Below, piece after piece: positions 9,954-18,016 of a stretch of 64,000 nt of DNA (positions are counted from its first letter, which is position 1; each line of letters opens with the position of its first letter). A model generated the notes under the pieces. The model saw only the letters and a list, made by a program, of their open reading frames with translations, was not told where the DNA came from and made no database searches. Made by a program: the position numbers and the translations under genes. The DNA comes from Mycobacteroides immunogenum (lineage in GTDB: Bacteria > Actinomycetota > Actinomycetes > Mycobacteriales > Mycobacteriaceae). The DNA lies in the NCBI RefSeq assembly GCF_001605725.1, contig NZ_CP011530.1:1364001-1428000 (forward strand). The letters are read 5' to 3'.

Positions 9954-10724
9954 CTAGTCGAGCTCGAATCGCTGCTCGCGCAGCCGGTCCAGGGCGCGCC
10001 CGTCGGCCAATTCATCCCGCAGCGCCGGGTGGCGCCAGTAGTACCAAAACAGCCAATACAGCGCGCGCCCACCGGGCGTGTACGCCATGGGCGAGCTCAT
10101 CGAATGGGACTTTTCTCCCGTTACCCGGATGACGATGGGGAAGCCCCGTTTGGCGAGGGGCGAGTCGCTGGTGACCTCGACGATGTCATCCCAGTCCGCC
10201 GACCAGGATTTCCACTCGGTGACGGAGAAGCCGGTGGGCGACAAGTCGATCCGCTGCGGATCGTTGCGGTGCAGGACCAACATCACCAGCCCGACCGCAG
10301 ATGCCACCGCCACCACCACTGCGGCTATTTCAGCCTTCATGAAGTGGCGCTCCATCGAGATGTCCAGGGCGCCCTGCGGTGCGAACACCGCGAACAAAAT
10401 GCTCGTCGGCAGCAAGAAGGCCAATGCCGCGATCGTGGCCACCCGAGAGACGGGGTCCGGGTGAAGGTGGGTGGCGGTGCCGTCCGCCTCGCCGCGAACG
10501 CTGACCCACCCGGCGCGTTGCATCACGAAAACAATCGTGAGGGCCAGCAGGCTCAACGTGGCGCCGGCAGCGAACGCCGCGGTGAGGTACTCCTGGCGTG
10601 TGATGAGCCCCAGCGTCCAGTAGCCAGCTGCAGCGGTGAGCGCCAGCGTGACGATTCCTACCAGCGTCGTGAATATCGGCCGACTTCTCCAGTGCTCTGG
10701 CATAGGTAGCGCAGCGTGCGGCAT
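9954..10724 (-). CDS. Integral membrane protein of unknown function
   Basis: The 256-aa product has four clear hydrophobic segments at about residues 17-40, 45-68, 95-115 and 132-155. A soluble C-terminal domain rich in Trp and charged residues follows (ITEWKSWSADWDDIVEVTSD-like region to FELD). The domain resembles PH-like YdbT/YcxB segments only loosely, so I make no functional call. It converges on the ABC-F gene, whose stop is 2 bases away, and is transcribed from a promoter region at 10725-10820. Confidence 0.7.
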   Translation of the reverse strand: MPHAALPMPEHWRSRPIFTTLVGIVTLALTAAAGYWTLGLITRQEYLTAAFAAGATLSLLALTIVFVMQRAGWVSVRGEADGTATHLHPDPVSRVATIAALAFLLPTSILFAVFAPQGALDISMERHFMKAEIAAVVVAVASAVGLVMLVLHRNDPQRIDLSPTGFSVTEWKSWSADWDDIVEVTSDSPLAKRGFPIVIRVTGEKSHSMSSPMAYTPGGRALYWLFWYYWRHPALRDELADGRALDRLREQRFELD

Positions 10725-10823
10725 GTGATCCCCCCGTGGTCGGTCATGAAGCGTGTTAGCGAACTATAACCGGATGGATCAAGCGGTGACCGCTGCCGTC
10801 AGCCGGGTCGAACATCAACGCCT

Positions 10824-10861
10824 AAAGAAAAAGCGAGGGCAGTCGCAGTGACTGCCCTCGC
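10824..10861 (-). terminator. Rho-independent terminator, minus strand
   Basis: GCGAGGGCAGTC and GACTGCCCTCGC form a 12-bp perfect stem with a short loop (10833-10861). On the minus strand the stem is followed by a T-rich tract (TTTTTCTTT, 10824-10832). It would end transcripts coming from the 49-aa small ORF and perhaps the DoxX gene upstream. Confidence 0.85.
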
Positions 10862-10888
10862 CTGTTGAACGGATTGAGTGAGAAACAT

Positions 10889-10950
10889 CCGGGACTAGGC
10901 CCGGCATGCGAGGCACTACGCGCCTCGCCGATGCGTCCCCCCTCTGGGGG
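10889..10950 (-). other. Three consecutive stem-loops, candidate structured 3' UTR or small RNA
   Basis: Three short perfect hairpins lie in 62 bases: CCGGG/CCCGG (10889-10904), GCGAGGC/GCCTCGC (10908-10928) and CCCCC/GGGGG (10938-10950). They sit between the stop of the 49-aa ORF and the minus-strand terminator. The RNA would therefore be ORF, three hairpins, terminator. I could not match it to a known RNA family. Confidence 0.45.
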
Positions 10951-10965
10951 TTCGCCAACCTGCCG

Positions 10966-11115
10966 TTATACGGCTAGCGGGAACCACTCATCGGTCTGCT
11001 CCGTGTTGTCGCCCTCGACCAGCAGCTCGCCGCTGTAGATGGCTTCGAAGTCGATCTCGATGACCGTGGCACCGAATTCCTCGTTCGTCATGTACTTGAC
11101 AGTAGGGGTCACCAT
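10966..11115 (-). CDS. Small acidic protein (49 aa), candidate gene
   Basis: From ATG 11115 the frame gives 49 residues, starting MVTPTVKYMTNEEFGATVIE and ending EQTDEWFPLAV, then TAA. The composition is acidic (12 Asp/Glu) and not low-complexity. A second ATG (residue 9) is possible. No clear ribosome site is seen. It follows the DoxX gene on the same strand by 94 bases and is followed by three hairpins and a strong terminator, so it is likely within a transcript. I do not recognise the family. Leader-peptide-like features cannot be assigned without partners. Confidence 0.45.
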   Translation of the reverse strand: MVTPTVKYMTNEEFGATVIEIDFEAIYSGELLVEGDNTEQTDEWFPLAV

Positions 11116-11209
11116 TAAGAAATCTTTGAGTTACGAATCGGAAAAGTCTGGCAATTTTCGCTGCCGCCATCGGCCCAGGTCATAGACCATAAGCGGCCTT
11201 GCTGAACTC

Positions 11210-11728
11210 TTAAGAAAACGGATTGGTGCCCTTGACGAGCACCCAGGCGGCAATAGCCGCCCCAAATCCGGCCACAACCAGCACCGATGAGACCGCGTTC
11301 GGCCATTCTTCGCGGCCAAAACGTCCGTCCACGGATATGCGGCCCGGTCCAATAAGAATGATCGCGATGGCCGCGGCCGCGAGCACAAGCGGGAACTGCA
11401 CGGCCGTGCCGGATTGAAAGAGATCGTGGCGTACCGAGTAGGCCAAGGTGGCGGCGTAGAGCATCGAGCCCAGCACCGCGCCCCCGCCGAGGGGAGTGAG
11501 CATTCCGGCGACAAGTAGCGCGCCGCCGATGCTGTAAGTACCGGCGAGCACGCGCGCCGCGAGATCAGCGGACGCGCTCGAGGCCGAGCCGAGTTGTGCG
11601 AACTGTTCGGAGGCGAACACGACGCTCAGCCCGTCCCAGCACAGCGTCACCCCCACCGCGACACGCAGGACCAATAGTCCAATATCGTTGCGGGTCAACG
11701 GATCGCTGTACTGTTTGGCGCTCGGCAC
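11210..11728 (-). CDS. DoxX family membrane protein
   Basis: 172 residues with four predicted membrane helices: GLLVLRVAVGVTLCWDGL, VLAGTYSIGGALLVAGML, GAVLGSMLYAATLAYSV and FPLVLAAAAIAIILIG, then a fifth C-terminal one (VSSVLVVAGFGAAIAAWVLV). The repeated helix pattern and the GPGRISVDG segment are typical of DoxX/DoxD-like proteins. Mycobacterial DoxX members have been linked to oxidative-stress membrane complexes, but this one is uncharacterised. It diverges from the GT39 gene with only 39 bases between the starts. Confidence 0.8.
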   Translation of the reverse strand: MPSAKQYSDPLTRNDIGLLVLRVAVGVTLCWDGLSVVFASEQFAQLGSASSASADLAARVLAGTYSIGGALLVAGMLTPLGGGAVLGSMLYAATLAYSVRHDLFQSGTAVQFPLVLAAAAIAIILIGPGRISVDGRFGREEWPNAVSSVLVVAGFGAAIAAWVLVKGTNPFS

Positions 11729-11767
11729 GCCGGGATTCTATGGCACGCGCGCTAGGGTGAATCCGCT

Positions 11768-13312
11768 ATGGCGGCGGTCACTTCCCGGTACGACGACGGC
11801 GACAACATTCCCGGCATACCGACCGTGCGCATCGCACGCGCCGACCTTACCGTGATCACCGCGCTTACCGCTGTTGTGTTCGGTTGGGCCAGCCGGGGAT
11901 ACGGATACTTCTTCGACGAGGCCTACTTCGTGGTCGCCGGGCGCGATCATCCGTCCTGGGGGTACTTCGACCAACCGCCGCTGGTCCCGTTCATCGCGGG
12001 CCTCGCTGACAACATTGCGCCCGGATCGCTGTGGGTGCTGCGGCTCGCGGCCACCGCGGCGGTGGCGATCGGGTCGTTGATGTGTGGGCTGATCGCGGCC
12101 GAGCTCGGCGGCGGCCGCCTTACCCAATCCGTGTCGGCGATCGCCTACGCCACTGCCATGTTCCAGATTTTGGCGCACTGGCTGCAGACACCGGCGATCG
12201 ATCCGGCGCTGTGGGCGGCGGTGTGCTGGCTGTTGGTGCGCTGGACGCGCAGTCTGCGGGAACGGTTGCCCGACGACCGGCTGCTGCTCTGGGCGGGGAT
12301 CGTCACCGCGATCAGCATGCAGACCAAGTTCCTCATTCCGGCCCTGTGGCTTGCGGTGCTGCTGAGTGCGGCAGTACTGGGGCCACGGGCGCTGCTGCGC
12401 CGCCGACAGCTGTGGACCGGGGCAGCGGTCGTCGTGGTGACTACCGTCCCCACCCTGATCTGGCAGGGCACTCACGGATGGCCGTACTTGCGCATGGCCG
12501 GGATCGTGGCCGCCGAGTCGGAGCGGGGAGCGGCGCTGTTGGGCGGCATGCTCGTCGGCTCCGCCGTCATCGGACTGGGGCTGCTGCTGGCCGGAGTCGT
12601 CGCGCTGTTGGCGGCGCCGTCGCTACGGCCCTACCGATATTTGGGATTGGCCGCGGTGTTGGTCGGAGTGTTCATGTTCGTCTCTCATGGACGCGCCTAC
12701 TACGGCATGGGGTTGTATGCCCTATTGATTGCCGCGGGCGCGGTGGGGCTTTCTCGGTGGCGCCCGGTCCGTCCCGTGGTGCGTGGCGTGGTCTACGGCC
12801 TGATCGCGGTGGTGACGGCCGCGTCGGTGATCATGGCAATCGTCCGGCTGCCCATCGTGTCTGAATCGGCCGCCGTGCGCTGGTTTTCTTGGGCCGGTGC
12901 GATGGGGCCGACGATGCTTGCCGACGGCGATCACTCCACGGAGGGGCTACGACAGGTCGCCCGGGACACCTACGATTCGATGCCGCCGGAGATACGCAAC
13001 CGCACGGCCCTCGTCGTGCAGATCTATCCGATGGCCGCCGCCTACGACGTCGAGGCCGGACGCGCGGGAATCTCCCGCGCCTACAGCTTCCACCGCGGCT
13101 ACTACTACTTCGGGGCGCCGCCGGAATCGATGACGGACATGATGTACGTCGGCGTCGACGATCCGGATGCCAAACTTGCCCAAGGGTTCCGGGGTGTGCA
13201 GCGCATCGAGCTGCTGCACACGCCCGGCGAGGACGAGGCGCACGTCTATCGGTACTACGGCAGAATTGCGCCGTGGCAACAGCTATGGGACGACTGGCGC
13301 ACGTACCAGTAG
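11768..13312 (+). CDS. GT39-family (ArnT/PMT-like) membrane glycosyltransferase
   Basis: A 514-aa polytopic protein with the GT-C signature in its first periplasmic loop: GYFFDEAYFVVAGRDHPSWG carries D50-E51 and is followed by YFDQPPLVPF. About ten membrane helices follow, then a roughly 150-residue soluble C-terminal domain. GT39 enzymes use polyprenyl-phosphate sugars at the outer face of the membrane. Acceptor and sugar are unknown. The stop is 7 bases before the acyltransferase-like gene at 13320, so the two probably form an operon. Confidence 0.85.
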   Translation: MAAVTSRYDDGDNIPGIPTVRIARADLTVITALTAVVFGWASRGYGYFFDEAYFVVAGRDHPSWGYFDQPPLVPFIAGLADNIAPGSLWVLRLAATAAVAIGSLMCGLIAAELGGGRLTQSVSAIAYATAMFQILAHWLQTPAIDPALWAAVCWLLVRWTRSLRERLPDDRLLLWAGIVTAISMQTKFLIPALWLAVLLSAAVLGPRALLRRRQLWTGAAVVVVTTVPTLIWQGTHGWPYLRMAGIVAAESERGAALLGGMLVGSAVIGLGLLLAGVVALLAAPSLRPYRYLGLAAVLVGVFMFVSHGRAYYGMGLYALLIAAGAVGLSRWRPVRPVVRGVVYGLIAVVTAASVIMAIVRLPIVSESAAVRWFSWAGAMGPTMLADGDHSTEGLRQVARDTYDSMPPEIRNRTALVVQIYPMAAAYDVEAGRAGISRAYSFHRGYYYFGAPPESMTDMMYVGVDDPDAKLAQGFRGVQRIELLHTPGEDEAHVYRYYGRIAPWQQLWDDWRTYQ

Positions 13313-13319
13313 GCGCGCG

Positions 13320-14654
13320 ATGACGATCGAACAGATGGCGCCTCGCGACGCCCAGATGTATTGGATGTCGACGAAGATCCCCAACGATCAGTTTCTGCTG
13401 TTCTGCTTCGATTCGCCGACGCCGGATTTGGACGCCGTGCGCTCGGTGATCGCCGCACGCGCGGCCCGGATAGCGGACCTTCGGGTGCGGGCAGTTGACG
13501 TCGCCGGGCACCTTGATTACCCGTACTGGGGTCCGCGCGATGAGTCGCAGGTGCCGTTGACCGTGCATGCGCTGGCCGACCCCAGCTGGCCGCGGTGCCG
13601 ATCTGCCATTGCCGCACTGCTGCCCAATACCGTCGATATTCGTCAAAGTCCTTGGCATTTACATCTTTTCCCGGATATCAAGGGTGCGCCACGGGTATCG
13701 GGCTCGGCGCTGATCGCGGTGCTGCAGGTATCGCACGCGCTGGCCGATGGCCAGCGGGCTACCGCGGTGGCGCGGGCCTTGTTCGGCGACGGATCGCCCG
13801 TGGGTGGCGCGGTTCCCGAGGTACCCGCCCGCCCGGCCTTGCGTGGTCTGCTGGACTTCCCGGGGAAGTTGGGGCAGCTACTGGCCGTGAGCAGGGGCGG
13901 GTACCTGGCCTACCAGCGGCAGCAGGAGCTGGTGGCGGCCGGTGAGCTGGAGCCGGAACCACAAGGCTTCCCGTTGATTTCGCTCAACGCGCGGCCCGGT
14001 GAGCATCGGGAGATTCGGATGATCGTGCGCCCCCGAGACGAACTGCGCGCCGACGGCGTCAGTGTGACTGTCGCGGTGATGACGGCGATTTCTTCGGCAC
14101 TACCGCGATACTTGCGCGATCACGGTCAATGGGTCCCGGAGAGGCTGGGCGCCGAGGTGACCGTTGCCGAACCAGGAGAATCGCTGGCGCGCAACAATTT
14201 CCGCAATGTTGGGGTAGACCTGTGCTGGAGCGAGCCCGACCTGCGGACCCGGGCACGCAGCATCGCCGAGGGTATCGAGAGCAGGCGCCGCCGTGCCGCG
14301 CATCCGGTACTGGTGGCCCAGCGCGCCGGTGGGGCGGCGCTGCCGGCGCCGATGATGTGGGCGGGGGTGAACGCGTTCAACACCGACCTCATGCCGCCGA
14401 CGGTGGCGGGCAATACTGTGGTGTCGAGTGTGGTGCGCGGTGCCGCCGACCTGACGCTCGGTGGTGGGACGGTGGCGTTTACTGCCGGGTTCCCGGCGCT
14501 GTCGCCGGCGATGGGTCTGACCCATGGAGTGCATGGCATCGGTGACGCCGTCACGGTGAGCGTGCACACCAGCGCGGCGGTGATGCCCGATGCCGATCAT
14601 TACGGATCCCTGCTCGCCGACGCTCTTGACGAGGTGTCTCAGCTGCAGCGATGA
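13320..14654 (+). CDS. WS/DGAT-like acyltransferase (DUF1298-type)
   Basis: The 444-aa protein starts near MAPRDAQMYWMSTKIPNDQF and has the two-domain layout of wax-ester synthase/diacylglycerol acyltransferase relatives. The active-site motif HHxxxDG appears as SHALADG (residues 138-144): the first His is Ser, while the second, catalytic His and the Asp-Gly are kept. C-terminal segments such as NTVVSSVVRGAADLTLGG resemble the DUF1298 domain. Mycobacterial members make triacylglycerol or other acyl esters. The changed motif leaves activity uncertain. The start at 13320 is 7 bases after the GT39 stop. Confidence 0.75.
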   Translation: MTIEQMAPRDAQMYWMSTKIPNDQFLLFCFDSPTPDLDAVRSVIAARAARIADLRVRAVDVAGHLDYPYWGPRDESQVPLTVHALADPSWPRCRSAIAALLPNTVDIRQSPWHLHLFPDIKGAPRVSGSALIAVLQVSHALADGQRATAVARALFGDGSPVGGAVPEVPARPALRGLLDFPGKLGQLLAVSRGGYLAYQRQQELVAAGELEPEPQGFPLISLNARPGEHREIRMIVRPRDELRADGVSVTVAVMTAISSALPRYLRDHGQWVPERLGAEVTVAEPGESLARNNFRNVGVDLCWSEPDLRTRARSIAEGIESRRRRAAHPVLVAQRAGGAALPAPMMWAGVNAFNTDLMPPTVAGNTVVSSVVRGAADLTLGGGTVAFTAGFPALSPAMGLTHGVHGIGDAVTVSVHTSAAVMPDADHYGSLLADALDEVSQLQR

Positions 14655-14684
14655 GTTTTGCGTCCGGCGCGGGTCGATACCGAT

Positions 14685-15173
14685 ATGCCAACTATTACTC
14701 CTTGTCTCTGGTTCGACACCCAGGCCGAAGAGGCTGCGAACTTCTATGTGTCCGTGTTCCCGAACTCTCGGATTCTTGAGGTCACGCACTATGGGCCAAA
14801 TACGCCCATGCCGGAGGGCGCCGTGCTCACCGTCGAGTTCGAACTGGACGGGCAGCGGTACACCGCCCTCAACGCGGGGCCGCAGTTCACCTTCGATGAA
14901 GCGATCTCGCTCCAGATCGACTGTGCGTCACAAGAGGAAGTCGATCGCTACTGGTCGGCGTTGACCGCAGATGGGGGACAGGAGTCCCAATGCGGTTGGC
15001 TCAAGGACAAGTACGGGCTCTCGTGGCAGGTGGTCTCGCGTGAGCTGATCGACCTGATCTTCCATTCCGATCCGGTGACGGGCAATGCCGCGATGCAGGC
15101 CATGATGCAGATGCACAAACTCGATGTGGCTGTCGCCCGGGAGGCCGTTGCCGCAGCGCTGGCAGGTTCCTAG
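14685..15173 (+). CDS. PhnB-like VOC family protein
   Basis: The N-terminus TITPCLWFDTQAEEAANFYV and the following VFPNSRILEVTHYG are diagnostic of the PhnB/3-demethylubiquinone methyltransferase-like VOC group. So is WLKDKYGLSWQVVSREL. Length is 162 aa from ATG 14685; an upstream in-frame start at 14658 would only add an unrelated leader. The biochemical role of this widespread group is not established. It follows the acyltransferase gene by 30 bases on the same strand. Confidence 0.85.
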   Translation: MPTITPCLWFDTQAEEAANFYVSVFPNSRILEVTHYGPNTPMPEGAVLTVEFELDGQRYTALNAGPQFTFDEAISLQIDCASQEEVDRYWSALTADGGQESQCGWLKDKYGLSWQVVSRELIDLIFHSDPVTGNAAMQAMMQMHKLDVAVAREAVAAALAGS

Positions 15174-15238
15174 CGCCATGCGCTGCTCGCCCAAGCTACG
15201 TTCGGCAGAGTTTGCCAGAACTTCATACACTGAAGGCG

Positions 15239-15670
15239 ATGGCTGTCGAGAGTTGCCTTGGGTACACGCGCGGTTGCCGCTGCCCGAAATGTGCCAGGCA
15301 CCGGCGCCGGCATGAGGACCGGATGGCGCAGGCACGGCAGGATGCCGTGCAAGAGCGGGTAGAACGCCGTGCCCGCTGGCAAGCCGGTATCGCGGACGGC
15401 GGTCCCGCGGCGCCGCCGAATCAGGTTGTGGAACCCGCCGATCACGCGCGCGAGTTGGAGCGCGAACGTTCTCGTGCCCAGCATTTGCGGGGGCAGATCG
15501 CGGCGCTGCGTGAGATGGCGGCCCAACATTCGCCGGGGACGGACAGTGTCATGTTGGCGCTACTTCAGATGCGTCAGCTCGCCGAGCTGCTGGAACAACA
15601 CCGCGATGAGCTTCGGATGCTGCTCAACGGATCGCCCGTGGACGAGCAGCAGCCGGTGCTCGATCCCTAG
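15239..15670 (+). CDS. Hypothetical protein with N-terminal Cys cluster and coiled coil
   Basis: 143 aa from ATG 15239, which has a GAAGG ribosome site. The N-terminus CLGYTRGCRCPKC has a C-x6-C-x-C-x2-C arrangement that could bind zinc. It is followed by a strongly basic run (ARHRRRHEDR). The rest is predicted helical and charged, with Leu heptads (LLQMRQLAELLEQHRDELRML), so a coiled coil is likely. Short Cys/basic starts like this occur in phage and actinobacterial DNA-associated proteins, but I do not recognise it. It converges on the Gly-rich T7SS-like gene with a 4-base overlap. Confidence 0.6.
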   Translation: MAVESCLGYTRGCRCPKCARHRRRHEDRMAQARQDAVQERVERRARWQAGIADGGPAAPPNQVVEPADHARELERERSRAQHLRGQIAALREMAAQHSPGTDSVMLALLQMRQLAELLEQHRDELRMLLNGSPVDEQQPVLDP

Positions 15671-16908
15671 CGTTCGTCGCCGAAGTCGACGTTCCAGCCG
15701 AGAGATTTGTAGCGGCGCTTTTCGGACTCGCGGCGCTGCTGTTCGGCACGCTCGTGTTCTGACCAGTCGCCAATGACACCCGGCGATGCCTTGGGCAGAT
15801 CGCCGAACAGTTCATTGCCGTTGTCCCAGTTGATGAGGAACTCGGGGGTTTCGTGTTCGTCGTCCTCTTCGCCGTGACCCCCGCGGCCGTGCGCGCCTCC
15901 CATCGGGGCCATGCCCATGCCACCCATGCCCGTTGCGCCACCGCGGATTCCGGCGCCACCGATGCCGGCGGGGTTAGTTCCGGCGCTGCCGCCCAGGCCG
16001 GGAACACCCGCGCCCCCGCGCAATGCGCCTGGGCCGCTGAGGGTTCCGGTGCCTGAACCTGAGCCCGACGACGAGCTGTAACCCGCTGCGGTGGTGCTGC
16101 CCAGCGGCAGACCCGACCCGGTCTTATCCGAGCCGCCGCCGAGACCGCTGAGGGCATTGCCCAAGCCGCTACCCGAACCGCCGGAACCACTTTGGGGGCT
16201 GCCGCCGCCCGAACCGCCGCCGCTGCCGGCACCAGCGCCCTGGCCTTGTCCGCTCTGGTTGCCTGAACCGTCGCTGAAGGCGGGTTTAGTGTTCTTGTCG
16301 GCGAGTCCGTCGGTGAGATTGTTCGCGCCGCCGGTGCCCTGGCCGCCGCCTGAGCCGCCGCCGTTTCCTCCGCCTCCACCGTTGTTGTTGATCACCGGAT
16401 TCGGTGTGTCGCCACCTGTTTGGGGGTTGTACGCACTCTGGAATTTGCGTTGCTCGCCGCTGAGCGGATTGGTGTACGTGGACTGCGCGTACCCCTGCAG
16501 CTCCTTCAGCTTCTTGGCGTAGTCGTCAGGGTCCTTCTTCTTTTCGGGTGCAGGGCTATGGCTGTTGGCCATGTTCACTGACGCCTGCAGCGTCCGGGAA
16601 TCGCCGCGGAGAGTATCCGCAACATGCCGGGTTACCGTGGCCAGGCTGTTTGCTTCGCCGTCCAATGCGACGTTGCGTTCACTGGTGGAGGTTGCTTGCT
16701 TGGCCGCGTCCGCAGCCGCGCCCGTCCAGAAGTCGTCCTGGCCAAGTTTGCCACTCAACGACTTGATCTCAACGCTTGCGGCGTTAAGTTCGTTTGCAAT
16801 TCCGTCCCATAGATTCGCCGTGTCTGAGACGCTGCCCGGGTCCAGGCTCTTCAGCTCGTTGAGTATCTGTTGATAGTCGTTCTTGCCGTACCAATTGTCA
16901 TTACCCAT
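15667..16908 (-). CDS. Gly-rich WXG/PPE-like T7SS substrate candidate
   Basis: 413 aa. The first ~130 residues are helical with a WTG turn (DFWTGAAADAA, about 61-71), like WXG100/PPE helical hairpins. A long Gly/Ser/Asn-rich central region (about 170-345) follows, and then an acidic-basic C-terminal tail (WSEHERAEQQRRESEKRRY). There is no Sec signal. Gly-rich C-terminal extensions on WXG-like domains are typical of ESX-secreted proteins. It is last in a leftward six-gene operon. Its partner could be the EspC-like or 139-aa helical protein from the same operon. Confidence 0.7.
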   Translation of the reverse strand: MGNDNWYGKNDYQQILNELKSLDPGSVSDTANLWDGIANELNAASVEIKSLSGKLGQDDFWTGAAADAAKQATSTSERNVALDGEANSLATVTRHVADTLRGDSRTLQASVNMANSHSPAPEKKKDPDDYAKKLKELQGYAQSTYTNPLSGEQRKFQSAYNPQTGGDTPNPVINNNGGGGGNGGGSGGGQGTGGANNLTDGLADKNTKPAFSDGSGNQSGQGQGAGAGSGGGSGGGSPQSGSGGSGSGLGNALSGLGGGSDKTGSGLPLGSTTAAGYSSSSGSGSGTGTLSGPGALRGGAGVPGLGGSAGTNPAGIGGAGIRGGATGMGGMGMAPMGGAHGRGGHGEEDDEHETPEFLINWDNGNELFGDLPKASPGVIGDWSEHERAEQQRRESEKRRYKSLGWNVDFGDER

Positions 16909-16923
16909 ATCAATTCCCTCCCG

Positions 16924-17562
16924 CTACTGGGGCAGCCTGCCTGCTACGGCAGTGGCGATGGCTGTAGCTTTTGAACAAGTGTCTGGCATCGACGCATGGG
17001 CCTGGTCGCCAGTGGATACGTAAACATCAAAGAACACCACAGCTTTTTGCGATGGCAACACCACAGTGCAGTTGTCTCGATTAGCGGAGGCATAAATAGC
17101 GCCTGAGAGTCCGCCAATTGAAACCGGCTGTTGAAGACTCAGCGTGGGGTCGGGGCGTAGGTACTTCTCGACAGTTGCGTTGAGCACATCGATTGTTAGC
17201 GACCAGGACCGGTTTCCGTCCCACCAGCGACATCCGCGTATTTGGTTTTGCATTTCGATACTGACATCGTCAACCTTATTTGGATCCACCCCCCAGTTTT
17301 GAAGTTCCTCACGAGCAAACGAGGTGCATGGCTCGAAGGCAGTGCCATCCGAGTGCTTGTCAGGCGGTGGATGAGGCGCTGGCAGAGTATTTTGGACAGT
17401 CGTCGGCGATGCCGTCGATTGTTGCAATTCGCTGGCTGCGTTTGAGGAGGAACGTACTGCCAAGCCGCCGGTCGCTTGCGTGCATGCCGCAAGCACACTA
17501 GCGGCCGTAATGGCCGACGCCAGAAGCGCAGTTTTACTGCATGCCCGCAGCATGAGGATCAA
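16924..17562 (-). CDS. DUF3558-type lipoprotein
   Basis: A 212-aa protein with a signal peptide and lipobox SVLAAC (Cys near residue 26). A conserved core follows (AFEPCTSFAREELQNWGVDP ... GCRWWDGNRSWSLTIDVLNA), characteristic of the DUF3558 family of mycobacterial lipoproteins. It is probably anchored on the outer face of the inner membrane. The function is unknown. The start overlaps the preceding 139-aa gene by 29 bases (or 20 if Met4 is used), so the two are translationally linked in the T7SS-like operon. Confidence 0.8.
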   Translation of the reverse strand: MILMLRACSKTALLASAITAASVLAACTQATGGLAVRSSSNAASELQQSTASPTTVQNTLPAPHPPPDKHSDGTAFEPCTSFAREELQNWGVDPNKVDDVSIEMQNQIRGCRWWDGNRSWSLTIDVLNATVEKYLRPDPTLSLQQPVSIGGLSGAIYASANRDNCTVVLPSQKAVVFFDVYVSTGDQAHASMPDTCSKATAIATAVAGRLPQ

Positions 17563-17953
17563 TCGAGATTTGGCGACCTTTCAGGGACGCAGTGTTGTTC
17601 TCCTCGACGGCACGTACGGCCATCTCGGTGGCGACGAAGCGGTCGGCGAAGCCTTGATACTCCTTGCTTAACGCTGTAAGTGCGGTCTCAAGATTGGCGG
17701 CAACGGTTGAGTATTGGTCTACGACACCCTTGCCTGTGTCGAGAGGTACACCCTCACCAAAGCCGCTGACTTTCTTTAGCTCGGCAATCTTCCGTAGCTG
17801 CGCATCGACTTTCTCCTTGGCGCGCAGGCAATAAGCTGCGGCTTTCTGACCAGCGTTCTCTGCCATGTGCAACGTTTGACCGTTGCTGGCGTCGTACATC
17901 GCGTTCTGCTGTAGATCGGGACTGAAGTTGTCCCAGTTGAAGCCTGTGGTCAC
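17534..17953 (-). CDS. Small helical T7SS-associated-like protein
   Basis: Start GTG 17953 is chosen because GGGGAGGA stands 5 bases before it; the longer frame from 17998 lacks a ribosome site. The 139 aa are almost entirely helical, with FNWDNFSPDLQQNAMYDASN near the start and two long helices (about 35-65 and 80-120). This is the size and pattern of WXG100/EspC-like partners. No signal peptide is present. It lies between two lipoprotein genes in the operon. No exact family is recognised. Confidence 0.65.
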   Translation of the reverse strand: MTTGFNWDNFSPDLQQNAMYDASNGQTLHMAENAGQKAAAYCLRAKEKVDAQLRKIAELKKVSGFGEGVPLDTGKGVVDQYSTVAANLETALTALSKEYQGFADRFVATEMAVRAVEENNTASLKGRQISIDPHAAGMQ

Positions 17954-18016
17954 GATTTCCTCCCCTCGTGGTGGTTGCCAGTATGCCTGCGTGTGCATCC
18001 GTACGCCATGTAACCC

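Noticed and set aside
10880..10965. tRNA or 6C RNA in the hairpin cluster
   Set aside because: No T-loop GTTCGA or acceptor pairing, and only one hairpin has a C-run, so neither a tRNA nor the two C-loop 6C fold fits.
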